Assembly: GCA_030267565.1 (NCBI GenBank)
Contig: BRXU01000017.1
Coordinates: 1,520,501-1,584,500, forward strand
Length of the DNA: 64,000 bases
DNA from: Pleodorina starrii
Taxonomy: Eukaryota > Chlorophyta > Chlorophyceae > Chlamydomonadales > Volvocaceae
Direction: 5' to 3'
This document shows, one piece after another, positions 24,112 through 35,900 of the stretch. Under the pieces are notes generated by a model that saw only the letters and a program-made list of their open reading frames with translations, did not search any database and was not told the DNA's origin. Numbering within the stretch: the first letter of the stretch is position 1; each line of letters starts with the position of its first letter. The translations under genes and the position numbers were made by a program.

Positions 24112-24830
24112 CGTTCTCGTGTGCAGCTGCAGAGATTGCGAAGCCATGGCAGCCCGGAAGATGCGCGTGTCGGATGAGTTTCTTCGCGACCATTTGAGCT
24201 GTCTATCCTTCACCAAACGACTTTGCCAAAGTTATATCACCAGGTCAGCTTCGCCATAGTCATGTGGAAAGACTTATCGAAACCGCTCAACATGAAATTT
24301 CCAGCCGTATGGCACAGATCAATGTTTCGACGGGTCCGTGTCTTTTCGGCAGTCTCACTTGAAACATCGATCATATAAAGCTCTAATGTACGCGCGTTCC
24401 GGGACCTTTCCGGGATTCCGAAAAGAGAAATAGTCGCGCGCCTGGCATGTTGGGCGAGCTAGGCAGTCCAAAACATAGAGCAATTCGGCAGTATTACGTC
24501 TTTTAGAATGCTTGTCACACTGGGATAAGTTGACAGCGCATCGTCCCGTAACCGTCCACGGCAAGCAAAATAGGCGATGACCACCCAACTCGGCAGCTGC
24601 AGGTGTAGCATAAATTTTACTGCGTGTCTTTTGAAACGGCAAATCATGGGCTCATCCCGAGCTTGAAAAGGGCTTGGACTTACCCAAGACTACTCCTCGT
24701 CACTCAGACAGTTGCTTGATACGCTTACTAACTGCGCAAGCTGTAAAAATTAATGCCTATAAAATCATCATTATCGCTGTTCAAGGAAATTCGTACAAAT
24801 GCGTTTTAAGGGTCACCGACCGAGCCACTT
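24112..24830. other. Intergenic region upstream of LHCBM copy 1
   Basis: Lower GC than the flanks. No ORF with codon bias was seen on either strand. It presumably holds distal promoter sequence of LHCBM copy 1. Confidence 0.5.
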
Positions 24831-24865
24831 GCGATCAAGTTTCCGTACGATTCGGGGGCCCTGTG
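24831..24865 (+). promoter_or_regulatory. Conserved LHCBM upstream element, copy 1
   Basis: GCGATCA, then about 10 bp, then GATTCGGGGGCCCTGTG, ending 82 bp before the ATG at 24947. The same block precedes the other two LHCBM genes in the window (29081-29114; 56581-56613 on the minus strand), while the surrounding sequence is largely diverged. A shared GCAACTTAAA also follows in copies 1 and 2. It is inferred to be a core-promoter or light-regulatory element. Confidence 0.6.
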
Positions 24866-24946
24866 GGCATCGTCTGCAACTTAAAGCGCCGAGCGCGACC
24901 AGTATCTGCACACAACAATTTCGATTTTGTGTCCATATCAGTCAAA

Positions 24947-26321
24947 ATGGCCGCCATTGCCAAGTCCGCTGTTCGCAGCTCTGTTCGCCCCACCGTGGCC
25001 AGCCGGGTGAGTCTCGCGAAAGAGTCCGATGCTTCCAAGATCTCTTCAATAGTGTGCTAGCCCTGGCTCTGACATATTATTCGGTCATTCATTTAGTTCC
25101 GTCAGGATTTTGCGCCTCCTGTGCCCAGTTTTCGGATAAGTCGGCCCGCTGACGATGTAAGCGGTACCCTCACTGACCGTATCGCAGGCTGCCCGCGTGG
25201 TGCCTCGCGCTGCTATCGAGTGGTATGGCCCGGACCGGCCGAAGTTCCTGGGTGAGTTGCGTAGGCGAGATTGGGTGAGGTTTTCCGATACGCTGGCACG
25301 TAATCAACGGCGCGTCACGAATCTTGCTTTGCGTATTGAACTAGTTATGATCCCCATGCACTATGTTTTGGTCTGAATATTTGCGATTTTGCACTGATCG
25401 TGTGACCGAGAATACCGAGGATACCTTGCAAGATGTGACGGGTGGATATTTTATGCAGCCTATTTGTCTTCCGATTTCATTTGTCTTCCGATTTCAATAA
25501 GTTGCTTTGTGATTTATATTTTTCTGTGGCTATCTGTTCATATCTTGCTTGCAGGCCCGTTCTCGGAGGGCGACACGCCGTCTTACCTGACCGGCGAGTT
25601 CCCCGGCGACTACGGCTGGGACACCGCCGGTCTGTCCGCTGACCCGGAGACCTTCAAGCGCTACCGCGAGCTTGAGCTGATCCACGCCCGCTGGGCCATG
25701 CTCGGCGCTCTGGGCTGCATCACCCCCGAGCTGCTGTCCAAGTACGCCGGTGTGCAGTTCGGCGAGGCCGTGTGGTTCAAGGCTGGCGCTCAGATCTTCG
25801 CTGAGGGCGGCCTGAACTACCTGGGCAACGAGAACCTGGTGCACGCCCAGTCCATCATTGCCACCCTGGCCTTCCAGGTGAGGGGATGCACAGCCCGATG
25901 TGTTGCTGGGGAACTTTGGGGGCTGTTTGGTCCCTGCAACCTGCGCTCCTTGTTTGATTTATGCGCACAAAGTACATTTTTCACATTCGGCCGCCGTCTC
26001 CTTTGCACCCCTCAGGTTGTGGTGATGGGCCTGGCTGAGGCCTACCGCGCCAACGGTGGCCCGCTGGGCGAGGGCCTGGACCCGCTGCACCCCGGTGGCG
26101 CCTTCGACCCCCTGGGCCTGGCTGACGACCCGGACACCTTCGCCGAGCTGAAGGTCAAGGAGATCAAGAACGGTCGCCTGGCCATGTTCTCCATGTTCGG
26201 CTTCTTCGTGCAGGCCATCGTGACCGGCAAGGGCCCCATTGAGAACCTGAACGACCACCTGGCCAACCCCTCGGCCGTCAACGCCTTCGCATACGCCACC
26301 AAGTTCACCCCCTCGGCGTAA
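24947..26321 (+). CDS. Chlorophyll a/b-binding LHCII protein, LHCBM2/7 type, copy 1
   Basis: Model join(24947..25006, 25188..25251, 25555..25877, 26016..26321), 250 aa. Transit peptide [20 protein letters not shown]... targets the chloroplast. The mature part shows the trimerisation motif WYGPDR (from residue 31), helix B with [14 protein letters not shown] and helix A with [16 protein letters not shown], whose Glu/Asn/His residues ligate chlorophyll. Role: trimeric LHCII antenna of photosystem II in the thylakoid membrane, also involved in state transitions. I assign it to the LHCBM2/LHCBM7 (type III) group from memory of the sequence and from linkage to BBS4; the exact paralogue number is uncertain. 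It differs from copies 2 and 3 at the loop GDTPSY (they have GDVPSY). Codon use is extremely biased, as expected for a very highly expressed gene. Confidence 0.95.
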
Positions 26322-26701
26322 ATGCAATTTACGGCAATGTATTGCAGCCGCTTCAACGTTTCTTGTGCGTGTGAGCTGCTTCGATTTGAACGGTTTATGA
26401 GCGGTTGTTAACCAGCGGTTTCCCCGCCTGGGTTGTACTTTCCTTCGGAGGTGTACTGGTTGTCCGGAGGAAGCGTTTTGGACTGTTGGTTGAGTGTTGG
26501 CGTCACAAGCGAAGCTTGGTTGAGAGATCTGTACATCTTATTTCTCGCTGCTTCACGGCGGTTGTGTTAAAAGATGGGCCCCTGTCAATAACCCACAGTG
26601 TTGGCCTGGCGCCCTGTGTGGTGATTTTGGTTTAATGGTTAAATTGGTTTTTATAATTGGCGTTCCCTGTTGATCGTCATACAGATATCTGCTCTCTCGG
26701 A

Positions 26702-26706
26702 TGTAA
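26702..26706 (+). terminator. TGTAA polyadenylation signal (LHCBM copy 1)
   Basis: Located 381 bp after the stop in a short context (CGGATGTAAC followed by CATTCG) also found after copies 2 and 3. Confidence 0.7.
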
Positions 26707-27157
26707 CCACCATTCGATCGATATTCATCGTATGCGCACAGTCTTGAGCACTCCTACGCGGCACCTGACCCAGTGATAGGGATGCCGGGAGGCCTCTTAT
26801 CATAACCTTCCGGAAGCCAAAGGGTTACTACGATGAACTCAGTGAATCTCAGGCATCCACAGTCCCCGGGCTGGCAGGAGTACCTCCCATGTCCCTCTTG
26901 CTAGGTGAGCTGATGGGTTTGAGGCCGTAAGCAGCCGCTTCTGCAGCCCGGCCGAACACCGGAAGGGGCAGCTGTGGAATACGACCGAAGCGCTCCGCAA
27001 CTTTCGCTTTCTGAGAAGACCACTTCACCATTGGCGACGTATCCACTCCAGGGAAAGCTGGAGGGGGTAGCGTTTGGGTAGCCGTCTATGTAAGTCTGAG
27101 CCCTTGGAACCTTGACCCCGCCTGAAGACCCTGTTTTAATCCTCCTTCACCGGGGCC

Positions 27158-28247
27158 TCACCAGCAAGAGCGCGATTGACCCAACGGGGACATTGTTGAC
27201 CTGCAATTAAGAAAGCCGCCCCCCGCCGCAAAGCCATCTAGCGCCGCCTCCGTGTCATACGCACACTGCTCGGGGGTGGTGAGCCAGTCGTCCCCCGACC
27301 CGAGCCGGGCCTCTCCGCAGGTGTCCATGTCCCCCGGCCCCAGCCGAACACCAACACCACACTGCTGCAACCAGCACCGGAGGCTTGCACCGGGGACAGG
27401 TAGAGGATGCGGCAGCAGTGCACCGGTGATCCTTTGGGGTCCCTTCACTGTAAAACGGTTCTTTCAGGTAGAGGAGTGGCGCCAGCGGGCTGCCCAGCTT
27501 GCCGCACTCCCTGTTTGAGCCCACGGGGTTGCTATCCCGCCCTGGAGCGCTTCCCGGGAAAGGGCGACGCCTTCGGCACCACCCGTATCTCGGGCTCTGT
27601 GTCCTTTGGAGCCCCCTCCGTCACCTCCGATGTTCGGAGGCTCCGTGCCCGCAACCCTGCCAAGACGTGTTCCCGGGGAGCGGGGCCTCCGCGGACACGT
27701 GGGTGACCTGTCAAGCCTTGCAATCAGTATTGCACATCAGTAGCCGGTGACCTTTTGGCAATCCGGTTGGTACAGCGACCGGCCTTCCGTGCGGATGGTG
27801 AGTCCCGCCACCATCTGTTCGCCCTAGGCGGGTGACGGCCCTAGGCACGTCAATCGCGGCTGTGAGCGCCAGATTGGGGCCCTCACCCGGTCGCAGCCAC
27901 TGCGCCCACACCTTCCGCAAGCGCCTCCACCAGTCTATGATCAGTCTTACTCACGCGGCCAGCGGTTGCAGGACATGCTCTATGGCTCGACCTAGTCCCA
28001 TGTATGCCACTTGCCCCATTGTGCAGTCTAGTGCAGTCATGGGTCGGGCGTCGCCTAGCTGTACGGACACAGAACCGCGCCTGGCTGTGCATGGGTGCCG
28101 GGCTGGCTGACTGGCTGAGCCCCGGCCCATGCCCTCCAGGGAGGGCCCCTTCCCCAAGGGCAAGGCTGAGTGCACGACGCTCCAGCCTCTCCACACCGTC
28201 GGACAGTGGCCGGGTTGCAGAGCATGATTATTCGAAAGCAAAGGCAC
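27158..28247 (-). pseudogene. Degenerate coding-like region, possible mobile-element relic
   Basis: Minus-strand segments read like protein but switch frame or hit stops. Examples are GASLRCWLQQCGVGVRLGPG with GSGDDWLTTPEQCAYDTEAAL (about 27190-27395), RARSLRTSEVTEGAPKDTEP (about 27600) and RLRKVWAQWLRPGEGPNLAL (about 27860-27920). No domain was recognised. A direct repeat, TGTAAAACGGTTCWTTCAGG, occurs at about 27449 and 28289. This may be a decayed transposon or pseudogene, or chance in GC-rich DNA. No intact gene is seen between 26707 and 29080. Confidence 0.25.
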
Positions 28248-29080
28248 GAGTCGGCAGTGTAAGGGATCAGGCCCCTTTGTAGCCCTTTGTAAAACGGTTC
28301 ATTCAGGCCCTGAACAAGTACAACATGTCTCGGGCGATTAAGCTATTAGGTGAGGGTATCAGTATCCTCCAAGCATAGGAAAGGGCGAAGTCCCATGCGT
28401 CTGAGGGGCTATGGTTCACATGCTCGGCAAACTCAACGTTCGGCGTGACGCAGTTGCCTGCGCGTTCCCCTCCTATCCCTACCTCAGGGAGAGACAATAC
28501 GGTAACACGTTGCACCCCGTTGCACGCACAACAAAGCAGCTTAACTGTACACACAAATGCATGCAGCTTTGTATGGGGTTTGGCTCCGGCCGGAAGCGAA
28601 GGGAGCCAAAGTCGAGTGACACACCCGGCATCGCAAACAAGCCGATCGCCTTAAGCGTGAGAGGCTCCGTTACACGCGTGAGAGGCTCCGGGCGCCTTAC
28701 ATAATTAAGAGGGAAGTGACTCTCGATGAGGTATGCTGGGCTTTGAAGTTGGCCATAATGATCTTCGCAATGACGACTCTGGCGGTCAAACAAAAAGGCG
28801 ACCGTAATAACAGTGCAGCGTTAGTGCGGAGCCTTCAGGAGATAAGAACGAGCAAGAATGGGAGTATCTAAGCTGGAGCTGCGGGTACCTGGCGCGTGCG
28901 CCGAGACCTTGAGCAGCGATGGGAGAATGCAAGGCATCGGCACAACCCCGTCCTCGCTCGGCAAGCGGATAGCTGGCTTGCAAATGCTTCTCGAGGTCGC
29001 CCACACAGCCAGACTTCCATGGGTCCGTTACGCGATGTACGGGCCTTGAGTTTCGGTTGCCCTGCACGTGATAACGAACT

Positions 29081-29114
29081 GCGATCAAGCTTTGTGAGAT
29101 TCGGGGGCCCTGTG
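29081..29114 (+). promoter_or_regulatory. Conserved LHCBM upstream element, copy 2
   Basis: GCGATCA, 10 bp, then GATTCGGGGGCCCTGTG, ending 92 bp before the ATG at 29206. A GCAACTTAAATAG TATA-like stretch follows at about 29127. Confidence 0.6.
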
Positions 29115-29205
29115 CGGAGCCTCGCGGCAACTTAAATAGCCGCGCGAAGCCATACTCTTTACACATCATCTTCTGTCGGAGTCTTGTGTCACCTTTCTAA
29201 TCAAA

Positions 29206-30591
29206 ATGGCCGCTATTGCTAAGTCCGCTGTTCGCAGCTCTGTGCGCCCCACCGTGGCCAGCCGGGTGAGTCTGACGCAGTCTGCATATTTTGCTATCTC
29301 TAATAGAGATCTCGAGCACCATTACATCAGATCCTTTATTGTAATGTTATAATGACCTTCTGGACCTGTATCGGCGAGCCTTTCCCTCAGCTTTCGGAGA
29401 TGCAGACCTTCTGACGATGTCCTGCTGCCATGATCTTTTGCTATGCAGGCTGCCCGCGTGGTGCCCCACGCTGCCATTGAGTGGTATGGCCCGGACCGGC
29501 CGAAGTTCCTGGGTACGTTTGGGACCTGTGCTCTTGCACATGCGTTAGTCACGGCGTGGGACCCTCATCGAATCCGTTTACTGCAGGCCAGGCCTGATGT
29601 ATATGCAATGATATCTTGTATTGTCTTATTTCAATGCGTCCGCAGTTGTGCCTTTGTACCTTCCCTCTTCTATGCTTGCCTCGGACCTCTGCATAAGCGA
29701 ATGTTAATCGCTGTTTCTTACAATATCTAACTCCATCGATTGTTTATCTTTCTTGCAGGCCCGTTCTCGGAGGGCGATGTGCCGTCTTACCTGACCGGCG
29801 AGTTCCCCGGCGACTACGGCTGGGACACCGCCGGTCTGTCCGCTGACCCGGAGACCTTCAAGCGCTACCGCGAGCTGGAGCTGATCCACGCCCGCTGGGC
29901 CATGCTCGGCGCCCTGGGCTGCATCACCCCCGAGCTGCTGTCCAAGTACGCCGGTGTGCAGTTCGGCGAGGCCGTGTGGTTCAAGGCTGGCGCTCAGATC
30001 TTCGCTGAGGGCGGCCTGAACTACCTGGGCAACGAGAACCTGGTGCACGCCCAGTCCATCATTGCCACCCTGGCCTTCCAGGTGAGGGGATGCACAGCCC
30101 GATGTGTTGCTGGGGAACTTTGGGGCCTGTTGCTGGGGAACTTTGGGGGCTGTTTGGTCCCTGCAACGAGCAACAAAGCCGCCGTTGTGGCGCACATTTC
30201 CAGTCGACTAAGGTGTTCATCGCTTGCGCAACCTGCGCTCCTTGATTGATTTATGCGCCGCCGCTGTCTCCCTTGCTCCCCTCAGGTTGTTGTGATGGGC
30301 CTGGCCGAGGCCTACCGCGCCAACGGTGGCCCGCTGGGCGAGGGCCTGGACCCGCTGCACCCCGGTGGCGCCTTCGACCCCCTGGGCCTGGCTGACGACC
30401 CGGACACCTTCGCCGAGCTGAAGGTCAAGGAGATCAAGAACGGCCGCCTGGCCATGTTCTCGATGTTCGGCTTCTTCGTGCAGGCCATCGTGACCGGCAA
30501 GGGCCCCATTGAGAACCTGAACGACCACCTGGCCAACCCCTCGGCCGTCAACGCCTTCGCCTACGCCACCAAGTTCACCCCCTCGGCTTAA
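29206..30591 (+). CDS. Chlorophyll a/b-binding LHCII protein, LHCBM2/7 type, copy 2
   Basis: Model join(29206..29265, 29449..29512, 29759..30081, 30286..30591), 250 aa, with the same exon lengths (60, 64, 323, 306) as copies 1 and 3. The [15 protein letters not shown] and EIKNGRLAM motifs are all intact. It reads VVPHAAIEW near the transit-peptide junction where copies 1 and 3 have VVPRAAIEW, a single Arg to His change. The mature protein appears identical to that of copy 3 (GDVPSY loop). Intron 3 is close to that of copy 3 and carries a local tandem duplication (about 30108-30147). Introns 1 and 2 are unrelated between copies. The 3' UTR is nearly identical to that of copy 3. It is expected to be an antenna protein in the thylakoid. 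Confidence 0.95.
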
Positions 30592-31080
30592 ACGGCGTCC
30601 TGCTCGGTGCAGGGAGTCGCTTACTGGCTTAACAACTAGCTGTGTGTCGGAGAGGAGAGCGCATGAGCGGTCTACAGCGTTTGTGTGAGCCCCTTTGCGG
30701 CTGAGCTGTTTCGGTTGAGCTGAGCTGAGCTGAATGAGCGGAGCTGGTGTGTGAGGTCGCACCCTAATTTTTGCTGCCACCACCGGCAGCTGTACAGCGG
30801 CGCTTTCCAATAGCCGACATTATTGGTTGGTACGCCTTGGTACGTTTTGTTTGTCGGGTTTTTGTTTTGTGTCGCGGAGTTCGCGACCTTTATTTAAGAG
30901 AAGACAATCCTTCAAGCCGTTGCCAACAGCCGACAGTGTTGGCCTTGGCGCTCGTGAACGGTTCATTTCGGGCCGTGCCGATCGGATGTAACAATCATTC
31001 GTTCGTACTCGTACATTATGAACCCATGGGCCCCCTCATCCGCGCCATACGCATTCGCCATGGGGGCTGCATAAGCTTGG
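30286..31080 (+). repeat. Inverted duplicate arm, exon 4 and 3' UTR of LHCBM copy 2
   Basis: Exon 4 and the following 3' UTR match 54665-55394 in reverse orientation. The match is near perfect from the stop codon to about 30850, then diverges but stays alignable past the TGTAA to about 31080 (shared CAACAGCCGACA, CGGATGTAACAA and GCATAAGCTKG). Confidence 0.85.
30987..30991 (+). terminator. TGTAA polyadenylation signal (LHCBM copy 2)
   Basis: Found 396 bp after the stop, in the same context (GATCGGATGTAACAA) as the signal of copy 3. Confidence 0.7.
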
Positions 31081-32309
31081 TCTCGTGCGGGGTTAGGAGC
31101 GTCAGTGAAAGCTTTTCCAGGCTTCATCGACGATATGTCCCAGGGAAGACCTTCACCCGCAACAGGCGCCGCCTCGAGGTGCCCCACGAGGCACCCATTG
31201 CAAGTCTCGAGAGTACATACAGTCCACAGACTGCAAGGGTTACCGTGCCTTGATCGATCTGTGCAGGGTTATGTTGGTGTGCGCGTCTCCCCCCTGGATC
31301 TGGATCTGGTCGTCGATCTGCAGAATATGACGTCGTTATGGCGTCGAGCGATTGGTTGACCCAAAATGAAGCAGTGGGCTAGTGGATCCACTTAACGGCC
31401 TATAACAGCACACGTGTATCACCCGCCTACATGACCCTGTGTTGCTATCGAGACTGCAGGCCTGTCCTCCGACAATGTCGTGCTCAGGCAAGCTCCGCCC
31501 GCTGCTGTCTCGTTCTGCCAATCCAATACCCGGACGGCTGCCGAGACACCAGCGCGGCGCTTTTCCCGAGCTTGCTGCTGGTGAGCCGTGTCAGTCCCAG
31601 CAGGGCTTACATCCAGGCCATTACTGCCCAGTGGGCTTCAGTGGGGCCCAGTGCCATCAATCAAGCCCAGGACCATTCCTTGGGTCCAGCTTGTTGGCTA
31701 CCTCCCAGTCAGCACGTAAGCCCCCCTGGACACACACACGCGCACACACGCGCTTGAACAGGCGTTGGCACCTCCTAAAACACACATACACTCGCCCGGC
31801 CTCTCCAGTCTCCACCCACGCCTGCATGAACACCTCTCACGCCACCGTACTACCGTACTGTTCTGCATTCTGCCATGTACCCAGCCAGCCCATGAGAGCG
31901 TGGGATTGGCCATCCCTGTGACGAAGAAAAGGCAAGCGTACCTAACGCGGTGAGCTATCAACGCAGTTCATGCCCTGGCTGCGTGTCTCCACGCCGCTGC
32001 TACATACGGCCATTCGGCAGCGGCCCAGTGGCCTGCGTCCCCCTGTCCTCCCCGGCTCGTTGGCAGGACAGGCAGCAGCACCAGAGGGAGCACCCATCCA
32101 ACTCTCGTACACACGCACAAGCACAGCGTCAAATCATAATCGCCCATGTAACCCCTTGGATCCATGAGACCCGCCTGATTACGGTAGGCGTCCAAGCATT
32201 CCCAAAAGTTTCCACAGCATCCATCCACCCGGAGCAGCTGCTCACCCGGCTATGGGTCAGGACTCGCAGGCATAGCCCAAGGCATCCAGCACCAGCAGCA
32301 TCTTTGCGC
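31081..32309. other. Intergenic region, nothing recognisable
   Basis: Convergent spacer between LHCBM copy 2 and the P-loop gene. It includes a CA/CG-alternating tract at about 31727-31752. ORFs up to 160 codons lack coding bias. I see no gene. Confidence 0.5.
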
Positions 32310-32810
32310 TCAACAAATCAAAGAACGAAACTCGGGCAAAGCAGCAAGCTGAAAGTCATACCGAAAGACGTCAAAGTACGCCGCCCCAAACGGTTTGTCC
32401 TTGCAACGCACCAGGCGGTTCCAAAACTGGCAGGCCATGTGCAACCAAGAGACTTGCAGGGGCCATTGCCCCAACCCACGATAGACGCACAGCCGCGGTG
32501 CCGTCTTGCCCCCCCCCCACGGGTTGAGAAAAAGCCACTGCATTTGCACGACAGGGTCCTCCCTAGCACGACCAAACACAGACGCTTGCACGTCACGCCC
32601 CTGTGGGTGATTCGCATTTATCCGCAAAAAGGGCAACTATCTTGTCCGGGCCCCAAAGCTCAAGAGTCATACGACAAAACTGCCCGTACATGGGTCTCAA
32701 AGAATTGCAGTGACATGTTGGTACACAAGCTTCTGCAGACCCGGTCCTCAATCGCTCGGGAGATCTCTTCCGTTCTGGACTGCTGCGCCTGCTGCAATGC
32801 TGCTGGATAT
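32310..32810 (-). mobile_element. Non-LTR retrotransposon relic (C-terminal reverse-transcriptase part)
   Basis: On the minus strand, FFETHVRAVLSYDS, then after a frame break ELWGPDKIVALFADK, recall the LSYGSEVWGP motif common near the C-terminal end of algal LINE-type reverse transcriptases. Further along in one open frame (32310-32636) GQWPLQVSWLHMACQFWNRL matches the usual PLxxxWxxxxxxFWNRL segment that follows. The copy has a stop or frameshift near 32640-32660 and lacks upstream domains, so it is a dead 5'-truncated fragment. The family assignment is by motif memory only. Confidence 0.5.
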
Positions 32811-32963
32811 AAAGCAGGTCATCCTTTGTCGCGCAAAATGTACAATGACCCCCCCTGAGCGAGGTGTGTGTCTGCTACTACGCGGATATACCTGCTACTG
32901 TACCCCTCCAGAAACCGCTCTCCCAGCGCTCATGGTCACACGACGACCTGCTTTACGTCAAAT

Positions 32964-35900
32964 CTACACTCGGAGCCAGAAGCCGAGGCTGCTCCCGGCA
33001 GCCAACAGACACATCAGCGACGCATGGCGCATAGCGGTCAGCGGCGGCCGGCAGGGTAGCCGCAGCCCTACTGCTGCTGATGGTGCAAAGAGCGAACGCT
33101 GCACGCGCAGGCGCGGTGCGAGTGTGGCTGCCCGCGGCCCTTCCTGGCCCCACACCCCTGTGTGCCTTCCTGTGGCGTAAACCAGCGGCGTGCGCTGACC
33201 ACACCCTGCCGCTGGGCCCGGGCACGCAGGTGCGCAGTTATCAGCCATCGCCCTCACGCCGCGCCCGCGCCCTTCGCCGCTGCGGCCGCCGCGCTGGCCA
33301 CCCCAGCGGCTGCCGCCAGTGCCGCTGCTCAGGCCGCCGCTGCTGCTGCCCTCGTCCTTGGCCAAGCTCTCAATGCTGGCGCCGCCACCTGACAGCTGTG
33401 CGTCCAACTCCGCAGCGGCTTCTTCCATGGTGTGGCGTGGCAGCACGCGCAGCGCCCCCACCGCGAGCTCGTTGAAGGCAAGATGGGACCGCCCCAGCAC
33501 CCGGGGCAGCGCCTCGATCACGTCCACATCCACCGCGACGCCGTGCTTCCGATCCCACGGCTTCGTATGGGCCAGCACGTTCCGGCTCAGCCTGCACGTG
33601 CAGACACCAGCAGCAGCAGCAGCAGTGCAGGGTCCGCGTCAGACGGCCCACGCGTCTCAGGCTCGGCGGTTACCGTACATGAGCGCTGAGGTGAAGATCA
33701 GGGAGGCGAGACAAACACTGCATGCAATGGGGCCGCTTGGCATTACAACATCCGCGCACTCTGGGCCCACCGCTGCTTGCAAAGCAAATGCCTCGTCCTG
33801 CACATGATGTCCAACCACCCGGCCGCGTGGACGAGCAGCAAGAAAACAAAGGAAAGGACAGCAGGGCAGCCAGCAGCCGGCGGCCTACCGCAGGTAAAAC
33901 ACCAGCATGGCCAGGTGAGTGGACCGCGCCCGCTTGTTGTCCTTGTACGTAGCGCAGTCGCGGTTGTTCCACCTCGACAACAGCACCCTCTGGAACCAAG
34001 ACTGCCGCTCCCACAGTTCCTGCGGGCCCAACGCCGCGCCGACCTGATCGCTTGACAACTTGTTGGCGATCTCGTCTGCGATGGCCTGCGTGCGTTAGCG
34101 ATTGACATCACACGTTGATGGTTCAGGTACCTTATGGGGTATGTGGGGTATGGGCATGCCCATAGGCATGTACGTGTTTGTTCGCCGCCAGTGAATAATG
34201 GACGAGTCTAAACCAATGCGCCGGTTGACTGGCATCCTGCCGGCGCGCACGTCACACACAAAAGGCATACCGCTGTGGGCAGGGTGCACACCACAACAGA
34301 GCGGTTGACGCAGGACCACCCAACATCACAGAAGGGCGCCACCACCCCCCACCCCCACAAAGATGGGAGCTGCAGCCTAGGGATTTACCTGCACCTTGGC
34401 CTTGAACTCGTCCATCCCGGCTGGCGGCTTCTTTCGCTCCCACCGGCGGCTTGCGTGGGGCCCGAGCAGGTAGTCTGCTGCCTCGCCCAGGTGGAATAGG
34501 TTCCAAGCCAGGTCCAGCTGCGTCAGGGTAGCGCCGTACTCCAGGTCGCTCCTGCAGCGCTCTCGCGGCGTGCCATCGCTGTTGAACAGCAACTGCGGGG
34601 CAAGCAGGGCAAGGGCGGTGTGGCACGCACTTGGCGCCAACAACATGGGACGATAGGAAGGGTGGCGCCCAGCAAAACAGGGAAGCGGGATGATAGGTAC
34701 ACGTAAGCGCAGTTGGGCTGGCCCCAGCGCTGAGTCAGTTCTGTGGGGTAATAAAAGATACAGCAGCGGAGACAGAGACGGCGTTGTGGGGCCGGGGGGA
34801 AAGAAAAAGGCCCCAAAGGGGCTTGGGCACACGGCGAAAGAAGACCCCTCACCCGCACGATCTGGCGCTGGTGCGAGTCGTGCAGGTAGTAGCGGCCGTC
34901 CACCGTCCTGTCCAGGTGCGGCTCCAGGAAGCGCTCTAAGCCGGGGTGCAGCTCCGTGTCGATATGCGCCCCCACGCTCGGAAATGACATGTTCAGCACG
35001 GTGATCCGCTGCGACGGCGCCATGTCCTCCAGGCCCACCCTCCACTCCTTGAGCGACTGAGGTAGATGATGAGATCAAGGTGCGCAGCCGTGAGGTGCGC
35101 AGCCGTGAGTCCGGTCATGAGGGCTAGGTGGGAGCAGAACCCCGGTGCATCAAGGCAACGTGGACGCACTGGTAAGCAGGAGCACATGGAGCCTCCGACT
35201 GTCTGTCTGTGTGTGTGTGTGCCGCAGTTTACACATCAGTCCGCAGATAAACCGCTTCATGGAGACAACCTTCAGCCCCAGGCGCCCAGCAGCGCTGCCC
35301 CTCCGCTCCATGCTCCTGCGCGATTCACCTCGTCGATGAGCTTCGTCCTCATGAATTCATGGACGAAGGCCGCCACATCCCCGGGGCATCCGGCGTCCAT
35401 CCAGTCCTCCACCAAGACTGTCAGGAGCGCTATGGACGGAGGGCAGAGCTCCAGCAGCTTGGGGTCCAGCGGCACATCAGGATCGGAGCCCTGCAGCAGC
35501 TCCCAGGCCAGGCTCATGTGCTCGGCGCTGTAGGTCGCCGGTAGGTTGGCGGCGCTGGCGCCGGTGATGACCGGGAAGCCGTTGGGCGGCATGTCGGCCA
35601 GGCTGATCCAGGTGTGCGCCATGGAGCTGCCGGTCGTACACCACAGCGTGGTGTGGTTGCCGTACACCAGCAGCGGCTTCATGAACGAGTCGCGGATGTA
35701 TGCAGCCCCGCTGGCGTCAAGCTTGCCGCCGATAGTCGGCCGGAACAGGCTCTGCATCTCGTCTGAGTGGCTCCAGGGATAAGGAGGCAGGCAGCGACAC
35801 AGCGAGGGGGCGGAGCAAGAGAACATCGTTGGAGTGAAAGTACAACGACAGGACGAGGGTACCAAACAATCAGTGCGGTGGGCAAGGAAGCCACTGCGGC

